From Undaria pinnatifida (taxonomy: Eukaryota > Sar > Phaeophyceae > Laminariales > Alariaceae): a DNA stretch of 64,000 bases. The stretch lies in assembly GCA_012845835.1 (NCBI GenBank), contig JABAKD010000109.1, forward strand, positions 306,429 through 370,428. The letters run 5' to 3'. Position numbers and translations under genes: made by a program. The stretch's first letter is position 1. Every line of letters begins with the position of its first letter. The notes beneath the pieces were generated by a model. It was given only the letters and a program-made list of their open reading frames with translations. It had not been told where the DNA came from and searched no databases. Shown here piece by piece: positions 29,623-40,780 of the stretch.

Positions 29623-31032
29623 TGTTGTATTTTGGTGTTTGTCAAATTTGGGAAACATGTAAACTTTCTATTGAAACTAACGAATATCAAATAACCGGCG
29701 GCCAACTCAAGCCTAAATGGAAACCGCCAAAAATGGCCCCTTTTGCCTACTTCTATATTGATTTGTTGATTGGTTGAGTAAGGTGGCGGTTGGGAAAACT
29801 CTAACCAACTTCGCCAACAACGGTTTCCAAACCTTGAGCAGCACTCAGTTATTCCAGATATTGGTTTTTATGCAGATTCGATTATTTTCCCATTCATTCC
29901 CAGATTGGGAGGTAATCACAAAGACCCTACTCTGTGTTGTCGCATTGGTCCTCATCCGATTCCGTCTACAGGATTGTGTTTCCGGCGATGCCGGCCCTGG
30001 TCTCCGGCTGAGTTTGAGATTTTTAGGGGTCGTTTTGTGGCTCGTTCGCCTTTTCGCGAAGGCACCATACCGAAAGCAGGAGGAGTGACCCGGATGAAAA
30101 CTGCATGTGTCCCAGCTTCAGACACAGAAAGCAACGGATATCCTACAAAGTTAACCGAGAAAACCCAGGATCTTCGTTTTGTCTGTATACCCTTGAAATG
30201 AATACAAGATGATCAACAGCGTACCAATAAAAGGTGTGTGCTATAGTCCGGGTTGGCGAACGATTCTCATACCCACGTGAGGTTCTTGATAAAACAATGC
30301 GGTTCATGAAGACCAGGCAACAGCCCTTACGTAGAACCGTCTTTATATTTATTTATGTTCGACACCTCGATCCTACGCTCGTCCACACAACGGGGTTACA
30401 GCGACACGTTCCCTACCGCGAACGTCGGCCGTGGAGATGCTAGCAAGAAGTATTCACAATGGACGATTGTCGGTATTACCCGTAGGTTTGTGCCCAAGTC
30501 TGTCGTGGTATGCATCCCTACCCAAAGCCGGCGCTGTGACGTTGCTGCAAACCTTCTGTATCGGCGTTTGATGTAATGCACCGGTAGTTGTTTCGTTCTT
30601 CGGTGGAGCCTGTTGCCGACGTGGATGATTCGATTTACGTGGCCACCCGTGTAAACTGTATTCCTCCAGTAATCCACTCGGTACGTCACCATCTGATGCT
30701 GTGTACGACTGCCATATATTTTAGGTAGCTTCTAATAGAAGGTATACGCATCCGGATGGGGGATCTGTTTGGTCCAACATATTTATCGCCACCGCTAATC
30801 AGTCGTTGTACGGTAAGAAGAGGTGAACATGTTGGTTTTAGCGTGGTCACTTGAGGAGCTATTTACGTGTCCTTGCCTTGCCTTACAATGCCCAAAAAAC
30901 CAATTTCGCGAAACCACTAGTGCCACCCGAGTAACAATTGCCAGGAAAGAAATAAGACATTATTATTGTCACGTGTCACTACGAATACGTTACGATACGA
31001 TTTTTGATACGATATTTGATACGTCAAGATAA
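29623..31032. other. Unassigned sequence with short open frames
   Basis: Frames at 29905-30201 (plus) and 30396-30692 (minus) look mildly protein-like but have no recognisable domains. A GATACGAT-type simple repeat lies near 30985-31022. Confidence 0.35.
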
Positions 31033-31269
31033 GCGACAGATGTAGCATTTCTTAGCAAAACTATCTGGGGAAAGATTGACGTTATAATCCAAAGTCGTCC
31101 GAAATAAACTACCTGGTACTTTTTTGCATGATTCTCGCTGTATACTTAGACTAGGCGACAGAGGTAGCTTTTTTTAGCCAAAATATCTGGGGAAGGATTT
31201 ACTTCATGACCCAAAGTCGTCCAAAATACGCTAATTGTTTGCATGATTCGCGTTATATACTTAAACCAG
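31033..31269 (+). repeat. Two diverged tandem units of about 120 bp
   Basis: 31033-31154 and 31155-31269 share GCGACAGANGTAGC, ATCTGGGGAA, CCAAAGTCGTCC and GCATGATTC blocks in the same order, with many substitutions. A GAGGTAGC-type head also occurs at 54017 and 62550. Confidence 0.7.
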
Positions 31270-31274
31270 GCGAA

Positions 31275-31930
31275 ATTTCGTCCAGTAACAGTTAGTTTTC
31301 CGTCTAACATCCATTTCTGGGTAAATTAAGAAGGACATGTTGATCAAGTCTGAACCTGCTGAAGTGAGGCAACCTCAGGAAATAAATGGTTCACCTCTGT
31401 TCTAGCGCTCGTCGCTTCAAAACAACATTGAAACTCCGGCAGATTCGGGTAAATTCAGGTGTAGGGGCCTTGTCCATCAGAAAACGTTCCAACCAAACGT
31501 GCTAGTTCGATCGTAACGGTGCCGCTTGTTGTCTACCTAGGTCACAGAGTAGACAAGAAGGTTGGTATACTATATTTATTTCGAGGTGTCAGCACATAGC
31601 TCCGCATGCGAGAAGAAGCCCAGAACGTTTTCGTGCACTCCTATACAATGGCATACCTCATTACACGCCTCCACAACCGTGAAGCAGTCGAACCGGATGT
31701 GTACAACGACCTGTTTGGAGACCTACAAACTCTGAATGTGATACGTAACCTGTGGCAGCGTTTTCCACGTCGAGTTTGATGCTTTGTTGTATCGATGGAG
31801 GTTTGAACGGTTGTTATCTCGTAGTCTAGACAGCTACGTTTGCTTCTTGTTGCTGCCGGGTATGTCTCAAAGAATTTTCTGAAGAAGCTTCTGACCGTAG
31901 GAGATTTATTTATCATACATAATATATTAT
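31275..31930. other. No recognisable feature
   Basis: Unassigned sequence up to the foldback element. Confidence 0.45.
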
Positions 31931-33370
31931 TATAAAAATTAAAATACACTCCAGCTGTGAGATCGAAGATTTCGTCGAAACTCATCTTTGCAAGCTGTGT
32001 GTGATACTCCGATCGCGCGCATTACGAGTTGTGTGTCCTCATTAAGGATATAGGTCGGCGACTCCCCTTACAACTACAGTGTAGCTATCAGGGTCAACAG
32101 GATGATTTTAGTCAGTCTGTGCGCGGAAACTATAAAACCCGTTTCTGAGGGGGACAAAATCTGACAGCTGTAAAGGGAAAGGGGGGCCTATTTTTGATCA
32201 AAAGCGAGCGGGTTTGGAGGGGGGCGCGGGGGGGGGGGGAAAGGGGCAATTTGTGCATGTAAGCTATAAATCCTTTCGAGGGGATAAATCTGACGGTTTT
32301 GGCACCAGTATATTATTGGGGGCGGGGGGGGGGGCGGGAGGGGGGGGGGGGGGCAGCTCAATATGTGCCTGGAAACTATACATTATTTTGAGGGGATAAA
32401 TGTGACATTTTTGGAAATAATACATCAGTTTATCATGTATATCCTGGGGTTATTCGTACAATCAGTGAGTAAAGAGAGGGTGGAGTGTTCGAGGGGGTGG
32501 GGTTGGGATGGGTTTGGGGGGGAGGGTGGGGGGTGGGAGCGGGGGGGGTGGGGGCGGGGGGGGGGGGTGGGGGTGGGGGGGGGGGGGGGGGGGGGGGGCG
32601 GCTTTAGGTGAGGGGTTTGTTATACGTGTGGTGCTAGGTCTAGGCGAAGGTGCGGGTGATGGGGAAGAAGGAGGCGTTCGAGGCGGGGGGGGGGGGAATA
32701 CAGCGGCATGGATGGCTCTCGAAAGATAATGAGGTGATATCCTGTGCGTGAACTGTTTATTAATGTGGCGGATTTCGATATTTGGTGGGGCGTTTTATAT
32801 ATCATACATCATATATCATATACTACTATACATGATACATATGATATGACATGAATACCACGCGCATAGCCAACCTCTACACCTATGCGACCTAACCCCC
32901 CCCCCCCCCCCGCCTCCGCCCCCCCCTGCCTATTTCCTCTCCTCCCCCACAAGAAATATTTATAGTTTCAACGCACAAATAGACCTGCCCCACCCGTCCC
33001 CTCCCCCCCCTCCCTCCCTCCCGCCCCCCTTTTAATCAAAATCAGGCCCCCACGTGCTTCAAAACTCCTCCCTCCCCACACCGGATAGTCGACCTACAGG
33101 ATTCACTTGATAAACTGATGCATTTCCTTCCACAGCTGTCAGATTTTTTCCCCCTCAGAAACTGGTTTTATAGTTTCCGCGCACAGACTGCCTGACATCA
33201 CCCTTTTGACCCTGATAGCTACACTGTAGTTGCAAGGGGAGTCGCCGACCTATATCCTTAATGAGGACACACAACTCGTAATGCGCGCGATCGGAGCATC
33301 ACACACAGCTTGCAAAGATGAGTTTCGACGAAATATTCGGTCTAACTGCTGGAGTGTATTTGAATTTATA
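31931..33370. mobile_element. Foldback element A with long imperfect inverted arms
   Basis: The left arm starts TATAAAAATTAAAATACACTCC and proceeds through TGCAAGCTGTGTGTGATACT, the GGCGACTCCCCTT block, AAACTATAAAACCC and CTGACAGCTGT into G-rich modules. The right arm is the reverse complement, ending GCTGGAGTGTATTTGAATTT. Homology extends at least 450 bp inward, including G/C tracts, with indels. The interior is short and has no transposase. Glycine-rich frames inside are composition artefacts. Confidence 0.8.
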
Positions 33371-33383
33371 ATATGTATGATAC

Positions 33384-35764
33384 TATAAAAATAAATATAC
33401 ACTCCAGATGTGGGATTGAACTTTTTGTCTGAACTCATCTTTGCAAGCTGTGTGTGATACTCCGATCACGCGTATTACGTGTTGTGTGTCCTCATCGAGG
33501 GTATTGGTCGGCGACTCCCCTTGGGACTACAGTGTAGCTATCAGGATCAACAAGGTCATGCTAGTCGGTCTGTGCGCAGAAACAATAATCCCGTTTTTGA
33601 GAGGGACTAAATGTGACAGCTGTGGAAGCATATGCATAACTGTTTTCATAAAGTGTATCCTGTATGTCGTACAACCGATGAGGGGAGGACAGAGCTTCTA
33701 GGGCGTGGGGGCATGGGTTTGAACAAGAGGGAGCGGGGGGAGGGGGGAGGAGCAAAGAGCGGCGCAACTCAAAATGCGCGTGGAAACTGTAAATCCTTGA
33801 AGGGGATACATCTGACGGTTTTAGAAAGAATGCGCCCCAGTTTATCACGTATATCCTGTAAGTCGTACAACCAGTGAGGAGAGGGCGGAGCGTTCGAGAG
33901 GTTGGGAGGGGTCGCGGCGGGGCGGGGGCAAAAGTGCTCTCAGCTGTTTTAGGTCGCATAGATGTGAGGTTTGCTTGGAGCTATATCTAACCGATGGTGC
34001 GGGTGGTCGGAACGGAAGGGGCGTTTGGGGGGGGGGGGGGGGGGGGAGGGGTGAATTGGAGCAGCGGCATGGATGGCTCTGGAAAGATAATGAGGTGGTT
34101 TCAATGTTAGGTGGTGCGTTTGAGCCAGAGAGAGCAGGGGGGGGGGGCGGAGAGAGGGGGGGGAGGGGGGGGGGGGGGGGGGGTTAGCAGGTTTAGGTAG
34201 CGTAAGGAGCTTCCTGTACGCGTGGTGCTAGGTCTAGGAGAGCGTGCGGGTGTTGGGGAAAGAGGCGGGGGGGGTCGGTGGAGGGGGAGGGGGATTAAAT
34301 AAAGGTACGTCATGGATAGCTATAAAGATAGTGACGTGATATCAATTCCGTACAACTGTTTATTTCTCTGCCCGATTTCGATTATAGGTGGGTCGTTTGA
34401 ATAAGAGGGAACAGGCAAAAGAACGCGGGGGAGGAGGGGGGGGAAATGAGTTTGAGCTTCGGCATGGATGGCTAGAAAGACAATGAGGTGATATCATCTG
34501 GCTGGTAATGTTTACTACTCTGACATATTTGTTTTTTAGGTGGGGCGTTTGAACAAGATGGATCGGGGGGGGCGGGGAGCGGGGGGCGGGCGGGACACTT
34601 CAATATGTGCGCAGAAACAATAAATCCTTGAAGGGGATACATCTGCCTTGTATTTTCATTATTCTACCAGATTTGATGTTTACCTTCATAATTTGTTATT
34701 GTACATGATGGAACGCAAGATAGAATGTTACAATCGATATGTACAACAATGTAATGACCACAATTTTACTGTGCCGGTGTGGGGCTCTGACATCGCCAAG
34801 TCAAAGAAAGATACACATATTGCAAAACACACCAGGCGAGGTGATGTGGTCATGTAATGTCACCACCATTGAGCACGAGAGGAGGGAGTTCCAATCGTCA
34901 TTATTTCGAAAGGAACGCTTGGTGTACCCGCGCTCACTTACGTTACTTCGTTGGTCATACTTCGAGGCGATTTTGCAGACCGTAAGTACAAACTACCCTA
35001 CGTGATAGGTTGGAAGTGTGGTCTACCGAAATTTTAACATATCTGCTACCCGTACTTCCTTTTCCCAAAATAATTTGTTCATGTACGAATTTACGCCCAT
35101 GATTTTTACCGTGCCGATGTGGGGCTTTGAGGTCGTCAACTTTGAGACAGATGTACATAATGCAAATACAGGAAGCGAGGTGATGTGGTTATGCTATGTC
35201 ACCACTATCGAACATGGGGGGGAGAGGTGCAAATCGTCATTGTTTTGAAAGGAGCGCTTGATGTGCCCGCCCTCAATGACGTTACTTCGTTAGGCATATG
35301 CTAATTCGTTTGATAGAGGTTGTCGGGCGATCATGCAGACGGCAGGTAGACAGAAAATACCCCGCGTAAGAGGTTGGTAGTGTGGTATACTGCAGTGTTA
35401 ACATATCTGCCTGTACTTCTTTTTCAAGTTATTATTTTTGTGTACGATATAGACTATACGCCATGTTTTGTCCCCCCACCCCTGTGTCGTCCAAGATGTT
35501 GTGGTCCTCTATGTTATATGTGATAACAGATACATCATATAGAATATATCAAAAACGGGTTTTATAGTTTCCGCGCACAGACTGTCTAACATCACCCTGT
35601 TGACCCTGATAGCTACACTGTAGTTGCGAGGGGAGTCGCCGACCTATATCCTTAACGAGGACACACAACCCGTAATACGCGCGATCGGAGTATCACACAC
35701 AGCTTGCAAAGATGAGTTTCGACAAAATGTTCTATCTCACAGCTGAAGTGTATTTGAATTTATA
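33384..35764. mobile_element. Foldback element B
   Basis: The left arm begins TATAAAAATAAATATACACT at 33384 and the right arm ends AGTGTATTTGAATTTATA at 35764. The left side carries G-rich modules to 34610 and the centre a 340-bp tandem duplication. Only 13 bp separate it from element A, so the right arm of A and the left arm of B form a near-perfect palindrome of about 500 bp (about 33130-33620). Confidence 0.75.
34750..35465 (+). repeat. Tandem duplication of about 340 bp within element B
   Basis: GTGCCGGTGTGGGGCT at 34771 and GTGCCGATGTGGGGCT at 35111 head two copies that share GAGGTGATGTGGT, CAATCGTCATT/CAAATCGTCATT, TTACTTCGTT and AACATATCTGC blocks. A third partial copy starts near 35460. 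Confidence 0.75.
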
Positions 35765-36373
35765 GAATAATATATCAGTGTATCATATTACAAATACTGA
35801 CTTTGATTCAAGTGGTAGTGCGAGCCGACAACCGAACCTGTGGCCTATGTTTATCCAGTATCCATATTGTACCACAAGAACGACTTTCCGACGAATTGGT
35901 GTCAAGGAACCCGCAAACAAAGATAATCGAGTTGGGTGACGTGGGAAAGTCAAACGCCCGTCAAAACGATGTGCGCCATCCTTGCCAAGATTACATTTCT
36001 GACGTGCTTGGGCATCACGCAATGAAAACAGGTTAAAACCGATCCCTTCCGTGACCTATACCCCGCGTAATTTGACATAAAAGTCGATTTTTGAGTGCAT
36101 TTTAAGGTTCAAGCAGCCTACACCTAGCACTCGCATCGCTCTCCCATCCCCAATCAACACCTACTCCTTACAAGGGGGAATTGCGACCCAATCACACACA
36201 TTGCGTGGATCGTTAGTGATATGGTTCGTGGCTCCGTTGTCGGAAACCCCAAGCTCACTTCCTCTCGGCCCTAACCCACGCACCGCTACAGCAGTCGCAC
36301 TATGCGACTGGCTGGCAAGCCCTATCTCATTCACGTTTTCTCTATTTGTATCACACGAAAAATCAGACCTGCC
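35765..36373. other. No recognisable gene
   Basis: Unassigned sequence between element B and the low-complexity ORF. Confidence 0.45.
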
Positions 36374-37126
36374 TTATGGCATCGAGCGTGCCATCAGTAG
36401 ATGCAGCGCGGCCTGAGTAGACGAAGATGATCCGGGAGAAAGGGAAGAGGGAGATGACGAGGCATGTCTTGCAGGGTTCTGATGCTGCTGGAATGATGGC
36501 GGTGGCGGCTGCTGCCCGAAAGTGTACGGTGCCATTTGCTGCTGGTACTGTGCCGGTGGAGGTAGCGGTTGCTCGTAGTAGGGCCCCACGTGCTGCTGGT
36601 ACTGTGCCGGCGGCTGTGGTTGCTGCTCGCAGTAGTGCCCCAGCTGCTGCTGGTACTGCTCCGGCTGCTGTGGCTGTTGCTCCTGCTCGTAGTGGTAGTA
36701 GTCGTCGTCATTGTTGTTTCTGTCGAACTTTGCGGCGACGTTGGTGCCGGCTCTATATGCAAGCAGAGCATTGCCGTAGGGGGCGGCAGCGGCGACATGT
36801 GCTTGACCGCATGAGTGGGGCCACGGCTGCTGGTAGCCTGGCCGGCCGGGGGCGGTACGCCTCGGGCGAGGTGGCGCAGGTGCGGCGGGCACGGGGAGGG
36901 GGATCGGGTATCCTGGATCCATTCGCCACGCGCCAAACTGATGCGTGTGCCTCAACTCGTTGCAGGTTTCGAATCGTTCGCGAGGGTCAGCCCCATGTAT
37001 CGGTGGCTGGTTACCAAAAGGACGGGGAAGGTTCGGTGGGTATCCGGCATAATTATATCCGCCGCGGGGGGTTGGGGTACGATGGCAAATCTCTCCCCCT
37101 ACCCCCGACCGCTGGCGCACGCCCAT
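36374..37126 (-). CDS. Low-complexity P/Q/Y-rich protein of unknown function
   Basis: An ATG-initiated 250-codon frame. The N-terminal half is Pro/Arg/Gly-rich (NYAGYPPNLPRPFG; PAAPAPPRPRRTAPGRPGYQ). The C-terminal half has about three imperfect 18-residue repeats of the type EQQPQPPAQYQQHVGPYY, followed by a Ser-rich tail. It has no signal peptide or membrane segment. Such P/Q/Y repeats occur in disordered, condensate-prone or extracellular-matrix proteins; none is specifically indicated. A 332-codon frame on the plus strand overlaps it (36427-37425) and is Ala/Arg-rich, as expected for the antisense of P/Q repeats, so I prefer the minus frame. Chance openness in GC-rich repeats is possible. 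Confidence 0.4.
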   Translation of the reverse strand: MGVRQRSGVGGEICHRTPTPRGGYNYAGYPPNLPRPFGNQPPIHGADPRERFETCNELRHTHQFGAWRMDPGYPIPLPVPAAPAPPRPRRTAPGRPGYQQPWPHSCGQAHVAAAAPYGNALLAYRAGTNVAAKFDRNNNDDDYYHYEQEQQPQQPEQYQQQLGHYCEQQPQPPAQYQQHVGPYYEQPLPPPAQYQQQMAPYTFGQQPPPPSFQQHQNPARHASSSPSSLSPGSSSSTQAALHLLMARSMP

Positions 37127-37134
37127 CGACAGAC

Positions 37135-37494
37135 TTAACGACGAACCGCCTCCTCCGCCGCCGGTTCCTCTACCCCCAGCTGCCCAGTGCTGAGGCGCTT
37201 CGTTACAACCCCCACGCGCGCGACCGCTTGCGTGCTACTGCTGCTGCTGCTGCTGCTGTCCGCTGTGTTGCCGTTTCTCCTGCTTTTTCCACGGTCTCCT
37301 CGTCCCCCTTTCCCGCCATTTGGGTCACCGCCGTTTCCCCGATCAGACCAGTCGGGAGCAACGAGAGCGTGTCCCGTCCCGGTCCTCTTGTCTTCCCTCC
37401 CTCGCCGTCTCAATTTCCCGTATGAATATAGCACCACATCTTCGACTACTTTGCATGTCGAATCTGCGATCGACGGCAAAATGCTTTTTGGCAC
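37135..37494 (-). CDS. Possible upstream exon of the low-complexity gene
   Basis: A 119-codon frame without an ATG at its edge. It contains RGNGGDPNGGKGGRGDRGKSRR and a run of eight serines from a CTG/AGC repeat (37236-37260). It lies just upstream of the P/Q/Y-rich ORF on the same strand but in another frame. A splice is conceivable, but I could not identify clear sites. Confidence 0.2.
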   Translation of the reverse strand: MPKSILPSIADSTCKVVEDVVLYSYGKLRRRGREDKRTGTGHALVAPDWSDRGNGGDPNGGKGGRGDRGKSRRNGNTADSSSSSSSSTQAVARVGVVTKRLSTGQLGVEEPAAEEAVRR

Positions 37495-37531
37495 TCCGAA
37501 AACATGGGGAAGGTTACCGGCAAAATGTTAG

Positions 37532-40307
37532 TCGGCATCAGCATCAGATAATGTCACCCCATGCAGTGCGAGCCGACTTCTCAGTACACTACCGCGCGCA
37601 AAATACTCGTTGGGAGGTTTGTGTTCCTTCATCCGTAGGCTACACCACGATTAAGTGAGCCTAGCCTTCTCAGCGGCATCCTGTGGACCATTGTATTTCT
37701 TGAATATGGACCAACCCGCGCTGGGTGAACCAGCTGCGATGATCAGTTTCAGAATGGTAGGGTACGATGTCTGATTGATTAACTTCTTCCAAGCAACACG
37801 TCTCCTGGCTACGGCCTCCTCTCCAAACTCCCTGTTTAGTGCCTTTGGGGCTAACTCCTGCAGACGCTACCTTGATAGGTACATCCCTCCCCACCGCATC
37901 TAGGCAACCCTCCTCCCCAAAATGAGCAAGCATGTGGTTTACAAACACCATTATTACTGTTTGCTGAACCTCCTCTCCATTTTTAAACATTCCATCGAAC
38001 ACTTTAGGTCTAATGCTACTGCTGATACGATACGTGCCTGGCAGTGGGCCTGTTGCCCATGGACACTGCTGTGCTTGTGTTGGGAGTTCGTGGGATGCTC
38101 GGGCGACTTAACGGCGCTCCCCATAGGCTGGTCTTCTGGGTTGTGGGGTCGTTCTTCATCCTTCCGAGCAGCTTCCTCGCGTCTAACTGCCAGTACAGCA
38201 GAACCGAATTACTCATGGAGACGACGGCGCTCTTCTTCTGGCAGCGATATTGGGGTACATTTTGCCTTAGCCCCTAGCACAGGTTATCTCGAGTCGTACG
38301 ATATATGCTGGCATAATCGATAAACCCAGGCGTTGAGGGTACAGGCTGGCTCGCGGAGACAGACGTCACGTATTCCGGAGAGCCATCGGGATAGGAAGAG
38401 AGGAACAGAGCAGAGTTTTAAGTGCGGCTGTGGCGTTTTTCCTCCCCAGCCACGTGGTGGCCCCAACCATGAGAGATTGGAGACGACATACAATTTACAA
38501 CTTCTCTCGGGGGAACAACAAATAATATGCCAATCAGGCTTGATACAAGCACAAACCAACAATGGGGGGGTGCTAGGATTGAACTCGTTCGGTGGTGTTC
38601 TGGAAGTAGCAACCTTTGCAACCTTTCCTGTTGCGGGAGGTGTAGCCCTGTAAAACACATTCATTGTTCCGCTTAGCCTTAGCCAGCCAAAGATTTTGAA
38701 ATCGATCGCTAGGCAAGGTACCGAGCCGTGCGCTCGACTGACCTGTGCAGACCAGGCTACCCGCGCCCTCCCTACTGTAGCGTTGGCCACTGGTTTCAAC
38801 TGCTCAAGATCATTCCCGCGAGTGGTCTTTGGTGCTTGTCAGTTTTGTGATGAAGGCACGGGCAACAAATCCATGTACCTGGTACGTTGCTCCTAGTCAA
38901 AAAAGTATCTTGGCCGCGGCTATTTTCGCGTGAGGCACATAGCCGTTTGCGCGAGTGGCCTCAGCTCGGCAGTGACAACGGGGCAAATTTACTAGAAGTA
39001 ATGACGTAGTGACACCACAATTTTATAACGCTGTACTGTAACGCGTTATACTGTAACGCTATACTATTTTTCCGCTAACCTGGGTCGCATCGACGGCCGG
39101 GTCACCCACGTTTGTGCGAGCTCATGAGCACGAGCACACATAGCGTGAGATGAAACGGACCGCGGAAAAATGATCAAAGGCAAACACCGGGACTATTACA
39201 GATCGTGTGACGACGATTCGCGCTTCCCTCTCACGGCCACCAGCACCTCTTGCCGAGCAATGATTATATTTCTGCACCCTCGGGTTGGATCAGGTCTGTT
39301 TGGGATCAGATCTTGGTGGGACCACGGGGGGGGGCTATGGGTTTGTCTTTGGTGCACGCAACCTCTCGCAACAGCGATGGTGTTCCAAACATTTTTCCGT
39401 TGGTCTCGACGAAGCGACCCATGTGGTTTTTAACTCGTTGCGGTTGGGCTGGCGAGAACGTCCGGACTCGGAGTCGTCTTGGACGTCTGCTACGGTAGGC
39501 ATTCACCGTTTATTTTACGGGGTGAACCGCGTGAGGATCTACATACTCCGGCCGAAGCCTGTTATGACCAAGCTAAACGCAACCCGATGAATAACCCAAT
39601 GACCTAGATAAGCCGAAAAATATCATTAATAAACAAGAATAACCTCCCGACAACTTTGGCTTAACAAACTCAGTCACGCAGAAAATATCCTACACACGAA
39701 AAGGCATACCTTTACGCGTTGGAGAGAGCGTGGTCGCACCGATGGTGCAAAGAGAATTACTGTTTTTCGGATTTGAAGAAGCTTGACGGTATTTTGAACT
39801 TCAATGTCCTTTTGCTGCAGCAAAGGCGTCTTAATGGTCGACTCTTTAATTATGTTTTTTAAACGCGGGCAATCTGGCAGACAGTCCCAACAGCCATTAA
39901 TTGTGGTACAGCCAGTGCCAGCGATGGCATCAGTCTGAGTCCCGAACCGGTGGAAGGTACAGTGGCCAGTTTGAGTGCCGATTGTGCGATCAGATGCTGG
40001 TCATCCTATTGAGTAGTGCCGGTTGCCCTCTATAGCTCCTGTGGACTCTCTTGGAGCTAATTCGAACAGCCCGTGGTGGAGGCATTCGGAGCAATGCCGG
40101 TTGTCGCTAGAATACCGGCTATTCCAGCTATTAATAGCACATGCCGACCGTACGATACAGACTCACCAATACTGTAGCACTCAGGGGAAAACCAATGCTA
40201 CATCCTCCTGTACCCCCCACTGCGGCACTCGCAGACGTACATTTATTTGCCAGCCCCCCCCATGAATCGCAACAGAAGGGTTCCAGTATACAGATGCTGA
40301 ATGGAGG
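37532..40307. other. No recognisable gene
   Basis: Unassigned sequence. One ACCTGGTAC motif lies at about 38878, and a short repeated GTAACGCTATACT/GTAACGCGTTATACT block near 39035-39065. Confidence 0.4.
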
Positions 40308-40780
40308 CAGACCCCTCACGTGTGTCTGTGACTCTCTCACTTAGAGCTTTGAGCTCGTGCAGCGCCTCCTCGTGCAGGTGCCAAGAGGTATGGGGATCGT
40401 AGTCACGTCGCAGTCGCAAACAGTCCGTGCGGATGATCAACGAGGGAATAAGCGTGCAACGGGCACGGTAGGCACGGAAGTGCCAAGCGGGCAAGGGGCT
40501 GGTAGAGGGATTCACAGGTCATTTCCCCTATATGCTGTTTTTGCTTCAAAGGTAGCATGAATTAGACACTGGGTGGTCCCTCCAATGCGCGTTACTGGAC
40601 ATTCTGCGAGAATCCGAAGGCTTTCCCACACCTAGGAGATGCTTCGTACCCCTGTCTAATGAAGACGAAGGAGTTCATAAAGCTTACCCCCTGCTCACAG
40701 ACAGAGCCTCCCCGCGAAACTGATCAGCACAGTCGTCATGCGTCGTGTTTCCTTTCAAGAGCGCTACCGCGCAATAACAC
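40308..40780 (-). repeat. Dispersed repeat with a remnant reading frame, copy 1
   Basis: About 470 bp align with 47191-47668 in the same orientation at roughly 75-80 percent identity by eye. On the minus strand the frame RDYDPHTSWHLHEEALHELK is open here (within 40243-40515). It is kept in copy 2 with mainly third-position changes until a stop. This suggests a former coding exon of a mobile or multicopy gene. No family is recognised. Confidence 0.6.

Noticed and set aside
32214..34313. Glycine-rich ORFs
   Set aside because: They read through G tracts of foldback arms and are not conserved between arms.
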